A stretch of 64,000 nucleotides of DNA from Flectobacillus longus (lineage in GTDB: Bacteria > Bacteroidota > Bacteroidia > Cytophagales > Spirosomataceae): assembly GCF_030056705.1 (NCBI RefSeq), contig NZ_JASHIC010000001.1:186001-250000 (forward strand). Reading direction: 5' to 3'. The notes under the pieces were generated by a model that saw only the letters and a list, made by a program, of their open reading frames with translations, was not told the DNA's origin and ran no database searches. Numbering within the stretch: the stretch's first letter is position 1; every line of letters starts with the position of its first letter. The position numbers and the translations under genes are program-made. Shown piece by piece: positions 44,522 through 54,418 of this stretch.

Positions 44522-45454
44522 CTAAAGAATCACCTTTGTTTTATTGCCTCCCAAATTGAGTCTAAATTTTAGCGCTACGGTATAAAACGACTGTTTCTCG
44601 AAGCCTTCAGTTGGGTTTTCGCCAATGGTATAATCAAATCCAATTTGGCTCATTTTTTTACCATCAGAAGAGGTAAAAAATGTATAATTGAGACTAGTAT
44701 TTAAAAACTGCTGAGTACTATTTTTCACATCGGAAACTGTTTGGTAATAGTTGTAGCGATATTGCCAGTCAAGAGATAAGTCCAGCTTTCCTTTTAGGCT
44801 ATTATTGGAAGGATAAAACGTAATATCTGTCGAGATACGTCCGAATGCCCGATAAATATTACCTGCCGAAAGGTGAGTTTCGGTATAAGTACGATTTTCA
44901 TTTTCGATACCAATATAGGGCGTGTACACAAAACTCAGTCTACTTCCAAGGCTCACAGGATGATTGGGAATCCAAAAATATTTAGGATTCATATCCTTAA
45001 AAGCAAAAACAGGAGTCAAATAAAAGTTGCTTTGAAAAGAAGCATTTTGCTTGACTTTATCTTCCATAAACTTGAAAGATTGCACCAAAATGGGAGACCA
45101 TTTTTTGTGTTCTAAACTATTCATTCGCCATTCGGTTGCGACACCACCAATCCAGACACTTTGAGGCTTATCAATCAAGGTATTCCGATGCAACTCCATG
45201 TACGGAATTACCGATAATGTTCCTTGAGGATGATGATAAGCACTATAACCAATAGCCATGTCTAGTAGCCAAGATGCAGATTTTTCTTGTGGTTTGGTAA
45301 ATGTGATAACAGCGGGTTTTGCCCAATCTTCTTTCGTTTGAAAGGATTTTCGAATCGTAAAGCGGTCTACAACTTTGTTTTGAGCTTGAGTAGAAAAGTG
45401 AGCAGAAATACTACTTAAAACGATAATAATTAAACGTAAATTTAGTTTGTTCAT
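44522..45454 (-). CDS. Hypothetical outer-membrane beta-barrel protein
   Basis: 310 residues from ATG 45454 (MNKLNLRLIIIVLSSISAHF); the frame extends two codons to a TTG. Signal peptide with cleavage near TQAQN. The remainder has alternating hydrophobic/polar strands with aromatic ends (FGRISTDITFYP, LDLSLDWQYRYNYYQTV, FYTVALKFRLNLGG), consistent with a 12- to 16-strand barrel. I do not recognise the family. Same strand and upstream of the TonB-dependent receptor-like gene, 200 bp apart. Confidence 0.65.
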   Translation of the reverse strand: MNKLNLRLIIIVLSSISAHFSTQAQNKVVDRFTIRKSFQTKEDWAKPAVITFTKPQEKSASWLLDMAIGYSAYHHPQGTLSVIPYMELHRNTLIDKPQSVWIGGVATEWRMNSLEHKKWSPILVQSFKFMEDKVKQNASFQSNFYLTPVFAFKDMNPKYFWIPNHPVSLGSRLSFVYTPYIGIENENRTYTETHLSAGNIYRAFGRISTDITFYPSNNSLKGKLDLSLDWQYRYNYYQTVSDVKNSTQQFLNTSLNYTFFTSSDGKKMSQIGFDYTIGENPTEGFEKQSFYTVALKFRLNLGGNKTKVIL

Positions 45455-45790
45455 GTGCAACGCAATTTTGGGAGATTCTGGGCAATTGCGTGATTTATTA
45501 AAATTTCCTTAAAAATGAATTTGTGTAATAAAATGAAAAATGAGTGGTTGATAAATCGCTAAAAATTCTCCATGTTTCACAACTCTATCTTTATAAGATA
45601 CAATTACCCGATACTTCAATACCTTCTTTTCTTGAAAATACGGTTGCTAAGTGGGTTTGGCAAATCATGTTTTATCAGATGTGTTAAAACGAAATTGTCA
45701 AATACCATTTTTAAGTTTATTTTTAATCGCTTTAAAATGAATCTATCTAAACTTTTCGGCTGGTTATTATCTTTTTCGGAGGAATGGACG

Positions 45791-45798
45791 TAATTTTG
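45791..45798 (+). promoter_or_regulatory. Candidate lepA -7 element (TAATTTTG)
   Basis: TAnnTTTG match ~88 bp before lepA in the 431-bp upstream gap. The first ATG after it opens a 19-codon frame (45830-45889) overlapping the lepA GTG. The rest of the gap (45455-45790) shows nothing supportable. Confidence 0.4.
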
Positions 45799-45885
45799 TA
45801 AATACAATTTGAAGAATTGTGGGTTTACGATGCCTAAGGTATCAAAAAGCATCGCAAAAGAAACAACAGATAAATTAAACGAAAC

Positions 45886-47673
45886 GTGAAAAACATTCGT
45901 AATTTTTGCATTATTGCACATATTGACCACGGCAAAAGTACTCTAGCCGACCGTTTGATTGAATTTACTAATACTGTTCAAAAGCGTGATATGCAAGCTC
46001 AGCTTTTGGATGATATGGACTTGGAGCGTGAACGTGGTATTACTATCAAGTCACACGCTATCCAAATGAACTATCAATACGGCGACGAGAGTTATACTTT
46101 TAACCTCATCGACACTCCAGGACACGTTGACTTTTCTTACGAAGTTTCTCGCTCAATTGCTGCCTGCGAAGGAGCGTTATTGATTGTTGATGCTTCACAA
46201 GGTATCGAAGCTCAAACTATCTCAAACCTTTTCTTGGCATTAAATCATGACTTGGTGATTATTCCAGTTTTGAATAAAATCGACCTTCCAGGGGCGATGC
46301 CAGAAGAAGTAAAAGACCAAGTAGTAGATCTTTTGGGTTGTGACCGTGACGAAATTATTCATGCTTCAGGAAAAGAAGGTATCGGTATCAAAGATATTTT
46401 GGATGCTATCGTTGAGCGTGTACCTGCACCAAAAGGTAATCCAGACTCTGAATTACAAGCATTAATTTTCGACTCGGTATTTAACTCATTCCGTGGTATT
46501 GAAGTAATTTTCCGTGTATATAATGGTACTATCAAAAAAGGTGATAAAGTTAAATTCGTAGCCACTGGCAAAGAATATACCGCCGATGAAATTGGTACGC
46601 TCCGTTTTGATAAAGAACCTAAATCAGAGGTAAGAGCAGGTGACGTAGGTTACTTAATTTCGGGTATCAAAGATGCCAAAGAAGTAAAAGTTGGTGATAC
46701 TATCACACACCGTGACAAACCTTGTTCGGTTATGATTCAAGGTTTTGAAGAGGTAAAGCCTATGGTATTTGCGGGTATTTATCCTGTAGATACTACGGAG
46801 TTTGAAGACCTTCGTGATGCCATGGAGAAATTGCAATTAAACGATGCCTCATTGGTGTGGGAGCCCGAAACTTCAGCCGCTTTAGGATTCGGATTCCGTT
46901 GTGGTTTCTTAGGGATGTTGCACATGGAAATCGTTCAGGAGCGTTTGGAACGTGAATTTGACATGACGGTAATCACAACTGTACCTTCAGTAAAATTCAA
47001 AGTAAATACGACAAATGAAGGAGAGATTTGGGTGTCTGCTCCATCTGAGTTACCAGACCCTAACAAAATTGACAGTGTAGAAGAACCATTCATCAAAGCG
47101 CAAATTATCTCTAAATCTGAGTATGTAGGTACGATTATGAAGCTTTGTATGGACAAACGTGGTATTCTCAAAAATCAAATTTACTTAACATCTGACCGTG
47201 TAGAGTTACAATTTGATATGCCACTTTCTGAGGTTGTATTTGACTTCTTTGACAAATTGAAAACTATCTCTCGTGGATACGCTTCATTGGATTATGAATT
47301 CAAAGGCTACGAAGAAAGCGACATGGTGAAGCTTGATATTATGCTAAATGCTGAACCTGTCGATGCACTTTCTGCAATTGTACACCGTGAAAAAGCCTAC
47401 GAATGGGGTAAACGTTTGTGCGAAAAGTTAAGAGAATTATTGCCTCGTCAACAGTTCGAAATCGCTATTCAAGCTGCAATTGGTCAAAAAATCATTGCTC
47501 GTGAAACGGTAAAAGCACTTCGTAAAGACGTATTGGCAAAATGTTACGGTGGTGACATTTCTCGTAAACGTAAATTGTTGGAAAAACAGAAAAAAGGTAA
47601 GAAAAGAATGCGTCAAGTAGGTAACGTAGAAATTCCTCAAGAAGCATTTATGGCTGTATTGAAACTAGACTAG
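45886..47673 (+). CDS. lepA: Elongation factor 4 (LepA)
   Basis: 595 residues starting at GTG 45886 ([20 protein letters not shown]), the conserved N-terminus of LepA. G1 (AHIDHGKST), switch II (DTPGHVDF) and NKID (VLNKIDLPG) motifs are intact, followed by the LepA C-terminal domain ([20 protein letters not shown]). The GTPase back-translocates or remodels stalled ribosomes. No lepB follows. A short upstream frame ends across the start codon (GTGA), hinting at translational coupling. Confidence 0.95.
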   Translation: MKNIRNFCIIAHIDHGKSTLADRLIEFTNTVQKRDMQAQLLDDMDLERERGITIKSHAIQMNYQYGDESYTFNLIDTPGHVDFSYEVSRSIAACEGALLIVDASQGIEAQTISNLFLALNHDLVIIPVLNKIDLPGAMPEEVKDQVVDLLGCDRDEIIHASGKEGIGIKDILDAIVERVPAPKGNPDSELQALIFDSVFNSFRGIEVIFRVYNGTIKKGDKVKFVATGKEYTADEIGTLRFDKEPKSEVRAGDVGYLISGIKDAKEVKVGDTITHRDKPCSVMIQGFEEVKPMVFAGIYPVDTTEFEDLRDAMEKLQLNDASLVWEPETSAALGFGFRCGFLGMLHMEIVQERLEREFDMTVITTVPSVKFKVNTTNEGEIWVSAPSELPDPNKIDSVEEPFIKAQIISKSEYVGTIMKLCMDKRGILKNQIYLTSDRVELQFDMPLSEVVFDFFDKLKTISRGYASLDYEFKGYEESDMVKLDIMLNAEPVDALSAIVHREKAYEWGKRLCEKLRELLPRQQFEIAIQAAIGQKIIARETVKALRKDVLAKCYGGDISRKRKLLEKQKKGKKRMRQVGNVEIPQEAFMAVLKLD

Positions 47674-47735
47674 CATTAAATGAGAAATTGTGTTTTTTGA
47701 ATGATGACTGTTTTTCAAAAAATCCTTTTCTTTAT

Positions 47736-47777
47736 AAACGACAAAAGCTCAATCGTAAGTTTGGGCTTTTGTCGTTT
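47736..47777. terminator. lepA terminator
   Basis: AAACGACAAAAGCTCAA pairs with TTTGGGCTTTTGTCGTTT around TCGTAAG; strong stem 62 bp after the stop. Confidence 0.75.
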
Positions 47778-47900
47778 AAATACAATACGATTTAGCATCC
47801 ACATCGCACACCTAACTTCACTCATATCTTTATCCAATCTTTCTCATACTTCTAGGTAATAATTCCTTCTATCTTGCTATCAATCAAAACCGTAAGCAAT

Positions 47901-48362
47901 ATGGAAAAGTTAACAATAAAAAAACAGCTTTTTGAAAAAGCGATTCAACAGCAACTAACATTAGTAAAAGATATTCAAAAACGACTTTCTGATTTAAAAG
48001 AAAGCATTACATCTTTAGAAGTTGGAAGTTTCGGCGGAAGTGACGACGCTCGTCGAGAAGAAGATGTTGAAGATATTCAACAAGAGAAAATTCATTTGGC
48101 TAATGCAAAAGCTGAACTCAGTAAACTTGAAGCATTATATCAAGATGTACAAATCGATTCTAAAGTTGGTGTGGGAAGTATTGTAAAAACAGAGCAGTTT
48201 AATTTTGTCTTTGCGATAAATATGCCTCAAATAGAATTAAATAACGAACGTTTTATGCTAGTATCAGACCAAGCACCAGTGTTTAAAGCTCTAGAGGGAA
48301 AAACAGTTGGCGAAGAGGCACAAATCAACCGACATCATTATACGATAAAAGAGATTTTTTAA
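47901..48362 (+). CDS. GreA/GreB-like elongation factor family protein
   Basis: 153 residues from ATG 47901 (MEKLTIKKQLFEKAIQQQ). The N-terminal ~80 residues form a coiled coil with a DDARREEDVEDIQQEK acidic tip, and residues 90-150 match the GreA C-terminal FKBP-like domain (VGVGSIVKTEQFNFVFAI, APVFKALEGKTVGEEAQI). Bacteroidota copies are often mislabelled '3-oxoacyl-ACP synthase'. A role in resolving backtracked RNA polymerase or a related regulatory role is inferred. Confidence 0.75.
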   Translation: MEKLTIKKQLFEKAIQQQLTLVKDIQKRLSDLKESITSLEVGSFGGSDDARREEDVEDIQQEKIHLANAKAELSKLEALYQDVQIDSKVGVGSIVKTEQFNFVFAINMPQIELNNERFMLVSDQAPVFKALEGKTVGEEAQINRHHYTIKEIF

Positions 48363-48369
48363 GATACAA

Positions 48370-48404
48370 AAAATAAGTCCAAGACTAAGTCTTGGACTTA
48401 TTTT
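48370..48404. terminator. GTCCAAGAC palindrome copy 3 acting as bidirectional terminator
   Basis: Perfect 16-bp arms AAAATAAGTCCAAGAC around TAA with T-tracts at both ends, between the convergent GreA-like and SGNH-like genes; its last bases overlap the SGNH-like stop codon region. Confidence 0.8.
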
Positions 48405-49407
48405 ACTTCTCACTATACACTTTTCTCATAATCGCATCGCCTACACCTGTACGATAATGACTCTGTTCGTAGAAGTTTTGATAATATTCTGTCAACCCAT
48501 TTTTTCCAGTAAAATCATACACTCTTTTAGGAAATAATTTTTGTAATAGAGCCAAGTCTGTGGGATGAAACTTGACTTGTTCATACAATGGACTCAAAAT
48601 TATTTTGTAATCAGTATGATGCTTTTTGAAAATATCAGCTATCTCTTGAAGCATTTTTTCTTGACGATATTCAATTAAAATTGAGTTGTCTGTCTTCTGA
48701 CCTTTTCTTTTATAAAATACTCCCTTTTTTCCCTGATAGTACTCTTCTGGCTGTCGACTTACCAAACGCTCCTGAAAAGGCATATAGATGGTATTATTGC
48801 GAGTATCATAATAAATGGGCTTTTCTTGAATATAGCTTTTCATCCAATTTTGATAGCCCAATAATTGATACCCATAATAACGAATCCAAAAGTCAGGTTG
48901 TATATAGGCTTTGAGAAATAGTGTTTGAAAATCTAATTCTGACTCTCCTGAGACCTTCGGATGCTTGATATACAAGTGATTGTCGACGTTTGAAGTATGC
49001 GTAAACGTACGATCATGACAAATAATGAGTAGTACATTTTTCAACTCCACTCCTTGTCTATCCAGCCATTTGATTTTAGTATAAATCCCATAAATAGACT
49101 CGTTTGAAGCATCAAAAAGAAATGGTTCTGCCCCTTGAGGTAAATGCTTTCTCCAACGAGCGGGTTTAAATGCCATCGTTCGCGAACTCCCAAAAATGAA
49201 AGAATTATAATGGTAATGAGGATTATTGCGAATAAAAGTTTCAGTAGAAACATAGTCTCTGTTTGGAACAATTACAGGTTTTGAAAAGTCCGAATATGTA
49301 TGCAATACTTTGAAGGGGTCGAAATACCAATATCCCAACAAAAACAAACAGCCTACAACAAAAGGAACAATCGAAAACTTGAGAATAGTCCAAATAAATC
49401 TACGCAT
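48403..49407 (-). CDS. SGNH-hydrolase-like membrane-anchored protein
   Basis: 334 residues. A single N-terminal membrane anchor (FSIVPFVVGCLFLLGYWYF) is followed by a globular extracytoplasmic domain. FIFGSSRTMAFKPARW (about residue 69-84) fits the block I serine context of SGNH proteins, and EQSHYRTGVGDAIM near the C-terminus fits the block V Asp/His region in form (here Ser-His). The layout resembles AlgX/DltD-type acylation proteins, but the family is not certain and activity is unproven. Stands alone between GreA-like and tcdA. Confidence 0.6.
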   Translation of the reverse strand: MRRFIWTILKFSIVPFVVGCLFLLGYWYFDPFKVLHTYSDFSKPVIVPNRDYVSTETFIRNNPHYHYNSFIFGSSRTMAFKPARWRKHLPQGAEPFLFDASNESIYGIYTKIKWLDRQGVELKNVLLIICHDRTFTHTSNVDNHLYIKHPKVSGESELDFQTLFLKAYIQPDFWIRYYGYQLLGYQNWMKSYIQEKPIYYDTRNNTIYMPFQERLVSRQPEEYYQGKKGVFYKRKGQKTDNSILIEYRQEKMLQEIADIFKKHHTDYKIILSPLYEQVKFHPTDLALLQKLFPKRVYDFTGKNGLTEYYQNFYEQSHYRTGVGDAIMRKVYSEK

Positions 49408-49462
49408 GAGAAAGGAAATACCAGTGCCTTAAATCATTATAAAGCACTGGTAATGAAGTATA

Positions 49463-50251
49463 TTATTTCTTTTTCTGTTTCTTTTCACGAGCCACCATCT
49501 CTTTTGGTTTTTTCTCCATTTTGATCGGATAGCTCAACAAATCACGAATTACCACTGATGCACAAACGCCTCCAAATGCCGCAGGGATGTAAGAGATTGT
49601 CCCATAAGCTGACTTTTTGAAGTTACTTCCATCGGTCAACATCAATGAATCATCGTCGTGTTTTTCTAAAGAAAAGACCGCTTTGATGCCCGAACGGACT
49701 CCTAATTTACGTAAGCGCTTGCGAACTAAGGACGCCAAATAACATTGACGAGTATCAAATAAATCTGCTGTACGAAGCAATGTTGGATCTACCTTTCCTC
49801 CTGCTCCCATCGAACTTACAATTTTGAGCCCCTTGTTGTAAGCTGTACTCAAAAGTGTCAATTTGGGCGTGATTGAATCAATACAGTCCATCACATAATC
49901 AAACTGATTTTCGCTCAAAAGCTTTTCTGCGGCTTCTGGAGATAAAAATTCCTTTATGGTCGTTAGCTTTAACTCTGGATTAATCGCCAACAATCGCTCA
50001 GTCATAATATCGGCTTTGGACTCGCCGTGGTTGGTTGCCAAAGCGGGCAACTGACGGTTACGATTGGATGGATCGACCACATCGCCATCTACAATCGTCA
50101 TTGTGCCAACGCCTGAGCGCGCGACAAATTCGGCAGCAAATGAACCAACGCCACCTAAGCCCACCACTAATACATGAGCGTTCTGTAATTTTTGAATTCC
50201 CTCGTCACCTACCAACAATTTGGTTCTACCAAGCCAAGCTAAATCACTCAT
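49463..50251 (-). CDS. tcdA: tRNA threonylcarbamoyladenosine dehydratase
   Basis: 262 residues of the ThiF/MoeB/E1 superfamily. ATP-binding GLGGVGSFAAEFVARSG (about 30-46), DGDVVDPSNRNRQLPAL with the catalytic-type Arg, and DYVMDCIDSITPKLTLL follow TcdA (YgdL/CsdL). It cyclises t6A to ct6A at position 37 of ANN-decoding tRNAs. C-terminus ends in a basic Lys-rich tail (AREKKQKKK), common in Bacteroidota copies. Start ATG 50251. Confidence 0.88.
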   Translation of the reverse strand: MSDLAWLGRTKLLVGDEGIQKLQNAHVLVVGLGGVGSFAAEFVARSGVGTMTIVDGDVVDPSNRNRQLPALATNHGESKADIMTERLLAINPELKLTTIKEFLSPEAAEKLLSENQFDYVMDCIDSITPKLTLLSTAYNKGLKIVSSMGAGGKVDPTLLRTADLFDTRQCYLASLVRKRLRKLGVRSGIKAVFSLEKHDDDSLMLTDGSNFKKSAYGTISYIPAAFGGVCASVVIRDLLSYPIKMEKKPKEMVAREKKQKKK

Positions 50252-50281
50252 TTTTTATTGAATATCTTTTACTTAAAATCC

Positions 50282-51232
50282 TTAAAGTTCTTCTCTAATT
50301 TGATAATCAGTAGTTCTATCAGAGTTCATGGTTAGTAATTCGCCAATAAAACCAGCCAAAAACAGTTGAGAACCTATGATTATAGCAACCAATGCCAAAT
50401 AAAACCATGTATTATCGGTAATATTTCGGAAAGGAATATGATTGGAAATACAATAAATTTTGTCACCAATCAGATAAAGCGTAATAAATAAGCCTACCAA
50501 AAATGACAAGATACCCAAACTACCAAATAGGTGCATTGGACGTTTGCCAAATTTTTGGACAAAAGTAATCGAAAGTAAATCTAGTAATCCGTAAAGAAAA
50601 CGCTCGATACCAAACTTGGTCGTACCATATTTACGAGCTTGATGCTGCACTACTTTTTCTCCAATTCTTGAAAAACCATTCCAATTGGCCTGAACAGGGA
50701 TATAGCGGTGCATTTCACCGTAGAGACGTATCGTTTTGATTACCTCTAATTTGTAGGCTTTCAAACCACAGTTATTGTCATGCAGATTAATACCCGACAT
50801 CCATTTGATGGCCGCATTGTAAAGTTTCGTAGGAATGGTTTTCGAAAGTGGATCAAATCGTTTTTGTTTCCAACCCGAAACTAAATCATAATCCTCAACC
50901 GTAATCATTCGATATAGTTCAGGGATTTCGTCAGGACTATCCTGCAAATCAGCATCCATTGTAATAACCACACTTCCTTGCGCTTTCTGAAAACCCACAT
51001 GCAAAGCAGCAGATTTACCATAGTTGCGACTAAATGAAACAGCTTTAATACGGGGATTCTGTGCGGCAAGAGATTTCAACACTTGCCATGAGCGGTCTTT
51101 ACTCCCATCATTCACAAAAATCATTTCATACGTAAACTGATTTTCATCCATCACTCGCTCAATCCATGCACAAAGTTCAGGCAGAGATTCCTCCTCATTA
51201 TATAGTGGTACTACAATCGAAATTGCTAACAT
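50282..51232 (-). CDS. GT2 glycosyltransferase, dolichyl/undecaprenyl-phosphate sugar synthase-like (GtrB/DPM1 type)
   Basis: 316 residues from ATG 51232 (MLAISIVVPLYNEEESLP); the upstream extension to 51274 is rejected because it lacks family similarity. GT-A domain with FVNDGSKDRSW and the metal-binding MDADLQDSPDE, then DNNCGLKAYKLEV, and two C-terminal membrane segments (ILSFLVGLFITLYLIG, AIIIGSQLFLAGFIGE). It makes polyprenyl-phosphate-linked glucose, mannose or aminosugar, for lipid or glycan modification. 30 bp from tcdA. Confidence 0.87.
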   Translation of the reverse strand: MLAISIVVPLYNEEESLPELCAWIERVMDENQFTYEMIFVNDGSKDRSWQVLKSLAAQNPRIKAVSFSRNYGKSAALHVGFQKAQGSVVITMDADLQDSPDEIPELYRMITVEDYDLVSGWKQKRFDPLSKTIPTKLYNAAIKWMSGINLHDNNCGLKAYKLEVIKTIRLYGEMHRYIPVQANWNGFSRIGEKVVQHQARKYGTTKFGIERFLYGLLDLLSITFVQKFGKRPMHLFGSLGILSFLVGLFITLYLIGDKIYCISNHIPFRNITDNTWFYLALVAIIIGSQLFLAGFIGELLTMNSDRTTDYQIREEL

Positions 51233-51292
51233 AATTTTGTTTATTAGAAAAGTCATCGTTTTATCGACAACCAATGATGGACAAAGTCCTTA

Positions 51293-51985
51293 TCAAAAAA
51301 TCAAATAATACTCCTTCAATAATGTAATAAACTCCTCTGTGTACTGCTCCTGGGCATTTTTGATGAAGAGTTCTTGGCTTTTAACTTCCCCAACTTCAGC
51401 CCCATACTCTGTGATTACCCTCAATACTTTAGCCCCATCTCGATGACGCACAGTAAGTCTATTTTGTGGAAATAATCCTTTATTAATTGCCAAACTCTCT
51501 AGTACATTCGCCTCATAAGCTGGTAATAATACTGCAAATTTACCAGAAGTTGTCCGTAACCTAAGCACTGAGTCTAAAAGTTCTTCAAAACTTAAAGTTT
51601 CGGTATGATGTGCCTGATTTTTTTGTGCTTTTTCAGACTTCAAATGATTCTGATAGAAGGGAGGATTTGACACAATATAATCATATTTTTTATTAGCTGA
51701 AAATTCTTGTACTTTCCCATGAAATACCCCTATTCTTTCGCTCCATTTACTTTGAGTTATATTACTTTTGGCTTGCTCAAAAGCTGGTAGGTCTAATTCT
51801 ATGGCATCAATGTGAGCAGGACATCTTTGAGCCATCATTAATGACAATAGACCTGTTCCTGCACCTATATCCAAAATATTTTCAGCCTGAGCAACATCTA
51901 CCCAAGCACCCAATATACAGGCGTCGGTAGACACTTTCATGGCACACTGGTCTTGATGTATGGTAAATTGCTTGAACTGAAACAT
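51293..51985 (-). CDS. trmN6: tRNA1(Val) (adenine(37)-N6)-methyltransferase
   Basis: 230 residues. SAM-binding LDIGAGTGLLSLMMAQR (about 38-54) and the N6-methyltransferase motif SNPPFYQN (about 105-112), with the N-terminal KVSTDACILGAWVD typical of the YfiC/TrmN6 family. It methylates A37 in tRNA1(Val). Close to GT2 and rnhA on the same strand. Confidence 0.85.
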   Translation of the reverse strand: MFQFKQFTIHQDQCAMKVSTDACILGAWVDVAQAENILDIGAGTGLLSLMMAQRCPAHIDAIELDLPAFEQAKSNITQSKWSERIGVFHGKVQEFSANKKYDYIVSNPPFYQNHLKSEKAQKNQAHHTETLSFEELLDSVLRLRTTSGKFAVLLPAYEANVLESLAINKGLFPQNRLTVRHRDGAKVLRVITEYGAEVGEVKSQELFIKNAQEQYTEEFITLLKEYYLIF

Positions 51986-52004
51986 ATAAGTTTATAATAT
52001 TTAA

Positions 52005-52039
52005 TGATTTAGTGATTTTCTATAGTAATCACTAAATCA
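52005..52039. terminator. Hairpin downstream of rnhA
   Basis: TGATTTAGTGATT / AATCACTAAATCA, 13-bp perfect arms, 9-nt loop; 4 bp after the rnhA stop. The same words form part of the repeat at 9402-9480 and family A. Confidence 0.55.
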
Positions 52040-52043
52040 CTCA

Positions 52044-52673
52044 TTATTTTCTTCCATAATCCGCAGGGTTTTCGCCCCAGAATTCGGTTTCCCATTTAAG
52101 AACTTGATTAGAATACGTATTATTTTTCAACCAGATTAATGCTCTATCTACTAATCGAAAAAGCTCTTCGGTTTTAGCATTACGTTCCAAATTGGTCTTT
52201 ATTGCTTTATTTCTGACCCAACTCAAAGCCGTTTTTGAATCTGAATAGATGGGTAAATCAGAATTGTGTTTTTGCAAGAAAGACAACCCATGAACTATTG
52301 CCAAGAACTCTCCGATATTTACAGTTCCTTCAGGAAAAGGCCCCATTGAAAATAATACTCTTTTGGTAGAAGTTTCAACTCCTTGATATTCCAACACACC
52401 AGGGTTGCCTGAGCAGGCAGCATCTACAGAAATACTATTGGCTAAGGGTTTGCCTACATTTTTTTTTGTTACTGCTTTTGTGCCAGTAGTTCCTTGCTGA
52501 ACAGACTGCCAGTAATTTCCCTTAGCAGCTTTTTCGGCCTCCGCCTCCGTATCAAAGGATTTGTATTGTGCCCCTTCAAAGCCTTTTACAGCTTCTTCAG
52601 TTTCTGCCCACGAAGAAAAAACACCCGTTTTTCTTCCCTTCCACACTGCATAATATTTTGCTTTTTTTGCCAT
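52044..52673 (-). CDS. rnhA: Ribonuclease H1 with viroplasmin N-domain
   Basis: 209 residues. Residues 1-55 are the Cauli_VI/viroplasmin RNA-DNA hybrid-binding domain (YYAVWKGRKTGVFSSWAETE), and 80-209 the RNase H fold with catalytic carboxylates in SVDAACSGNPG, GEFLAIVHGL, IYSDSKTALSW and ENPADYGRK. It degrades RNA in RNA:DNA hybrids. Standard Bacteroidota RNase H1; ATG 52673. Confidence 0.92.
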   Translation of the reverse strand: MAKKAKYYAVWKGRKTGVFSSWAETEEAVKGFEGAQYKSFDTEAEAEKAAKGNYWQSVQQGTTGTKAVTKKNVGKPLANSISVDAACSGNPGVLEYQGVETSTKRVLFSMGPFPEGTVNIGEFLAIVHGLSFLQKHNSDLPIYSDSKTALSWVRNKAIKTNLERNAKTEELFRLVDRALIWLKNNTYSNQVLKWETEFWGENPADYGRK

Positions 52674-52846
52674 TTCTCTTAAAAAACCGTGAAGATAATC
52701 AATTTTCGGCTTTATCTCGAAAGAATCAACATACTAAGGTATTTCGAATAGATATGAAGAGCATTTTTTCAGAAAAATCCTAATAAGTGCCAAGTGCTGA
52801 TTTTAGTTAATTAATGTTAAATAAGCGTGTTGAGGTCATTTTGCTA

Positions 52847-52877
52847 TTGTTCTTCTAAAAATGACCTTTTAGCTTTG
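52847..52877 (+). promoter_or_regulatory. Bacteroidota-type promoter of the OMP cluster
   Basis: TTG at 52847-52849, 20-nt spacer, TAGCTTTG at 52870-52877, 26 bp before the ATG of the first OMP copy. Both boxes match consensus. Confidence 0.7.
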
Positions 52878-52902
52878 TTCAAAATTTAACACCGCTTGCA
52901 TC

Positions 52903-53502
52903 ATGATAAAACTCATTCTATCCTGTTGTATTGTCGCATTGAGCGCACTTTCATTCACTTCAAAAGCACAGTTCGACCCTAATACAAAATACTGGCAATT
53001 GGGTGGTTCATTAGCTACTAATAATACCACATTTAGCAATCTTGGTCGAGAAGATATGCATAGCCATGCTATCTCATTGAGCTTTAGAAAAGGAAAATTT
53101 GGAGAAAACAATGTGGCAAAAGGTTGGCTCTTGGACTATAGCCTTCAAACATCGTCGGGGTCAACTCTTAACACGACCTATTACCAGTATCGTTTTGGAG
53201 CGGGCTATTTTGTAAGCAAATTTCAACCTATTACCCAAAATTTAGCCTTGTATGCCGAAGCCGTTGGCAAAGCATAATATCTATACAATACCTCAAAAGG
53301 AAGCACTGGCACTGATGGCTGAGGAACAACCATTGAGGGAAATGTTGGGTTACGCTACAGCATGAAAAATAAGTGGTTCTTAGATTTAGGGACTAACTTA
53401 GGAACGCTTCAATACCAAAGTATGGGTGATGTAAAGAACTTCTCAGGAGCTATTGCGCCAAGTATCGGGACATTCAAAGTTTCTATTGGCAAGACTTTTT
53501 AG
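52903..53502 (+). pseudogene. Outer-membrane beta-barrel protein, two in-frame stops
   Basis: The frame continues 75 codons beyond TAA 53275-53277, to TAG 53500-53502, with good similarity to the next paralogue: IEGNVGLRYSMKNKWFLDLG matches ILANVGLRYHFKSKLFLDCS and SIGTFKVSIGKTF matches SIGSFKIAIGKTL. A second in-frame stop, TGA 53320-53322, sits where the paralogue has Trp, and the TAA where it has Lys, so two single-base changes explain the loss. A signal peptide (MIKLILSCCIVALSALSFTS) and the promoter are intact. The truncated 124-residue product lacks half the barrel. Confidence 0.85.
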
Positions 53503-53800
53503 CGTGTAGAAGTTATTGGTTAGTAGTATATCAGTTACAGGTAGATTTTAACAAAAGTGTTTCATTTCTATATGTACAGTCATTTTAGCATCTATTATTT
53601 GTTTTTTATACAAAGTGCAATATTACGTTTACTCTACACCGTTTTGTTCAATTAGGATTGTTTCGCACTAAGAAACGAGGTTATAAGTAGAACGCTCTGC
53701 CAAAGGTGGAGCGTTCTCTTTTTGTTAATGTTTTGTTAAATTGATTAAAATATATCTAATAATTCCTACTTTAGTACAAAATTTTAACACCATTGACATT

Positions 53801-54406
53801 ATGAAAGCAATTTTTCTAACCTGTTTGACTGTGATGCTACTCATGGTCCACAATTCATCTCAAGCCCAATATGACCCAGGCACTAAAAACTGGCTAATGG
53901 GTGGTTCTCTTAATGGAACTTTCGGGAATTATTTTGTCTCTTCCCAGACAGGACATGTTCAAAATTTGAACTTATACTTCAAATCAGGAAAATTTGGAGC
54001 AAATAAGGTTTCAAGAGGCTGGTTAGTAGATTATACGCTTATGTGGACTGAATCAGGCGTCAACTTTAAATATGGTTCACATACTATTGGAGCTGGCTAC
54101 TTTATCAATAAATTTCAGCCTCTTAACAAAAATATAGGTTTATATGCTGAGGCTGTAGGCATGGGGAAATACCTCCTCGCTAGGTCAAACCAAGGATATA
54201 AAAATGATGGTTGGGGAGCTTCCATACTAGCCAATGTAGGATTGAGATATCATTTTAAAAGTAAACTTTTTCTAGATTGTAGTGCTAATATTGGCTCTGT
54301 CAATTATCAAAGTACAGATTTATTAGTAAAAAATTGGGAAGCTTTTTCTATCGGACTATCACCCTCTATTGGTTCTTTTAAAATTGCTATCGGTAAAACA
54401 CTCTAA
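53801..54406 (+). CDS. Outer-membrane beta-barrel protein, paralogue 2
   Basis: 201 residues from ATG 53801 (MKAIFLTCLTVMLLMVHNSS, cleavage near QAQ); the upstream extension to TTG 53741 covers a 5' leader homologous to that of the pseudogene. Mature part: YDPGTKNWLMGGSL then alternating strands, e.g. NLYFKSGKFGANKVSRGWLV, FSIGLSPSIGSFKIAIGKTL. A small 8- to 10-strand barrel is likely. Function unknown; probably a structural or uptake porin-like protein co-transcribed with paralogue 3, 12 bp downstream. Confidence 0.75.
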   Translation: MKAIFLTCLTVMLLMVHNSSQAQYDPGTKNWLMGGSLNGTFGNYFVSSQTGHVQNLNLYFKSGKFGANKVSRGWLVDYTLMWTESGVNFKYGSHTIGAGYFINKFQPLNKNIGLYAEAVGMGKYLLARSNQGYKNDGWGASILANVGLRYHFKSKLFLDCSANIGSVNYQSTDLLVKNWEAFSIGLSPSIGSFKIAIGKTL

Positions 54407-54418
54407 TCTAGAAAAATC

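Noticed and set aside
45616-45930. 104-residue minus-strand frame across the lepA start
   Set aside because: AT-rich random-looking protein overlapping the lepA 5' end; no conserved features.
53275-53322. Stop codon recoding (TAA, TGA read-through)
   Set aside because: Two different stop codons, no SECIS or pyrrolysine context, and a plain paralogue next door make pseudogenisation more likely.
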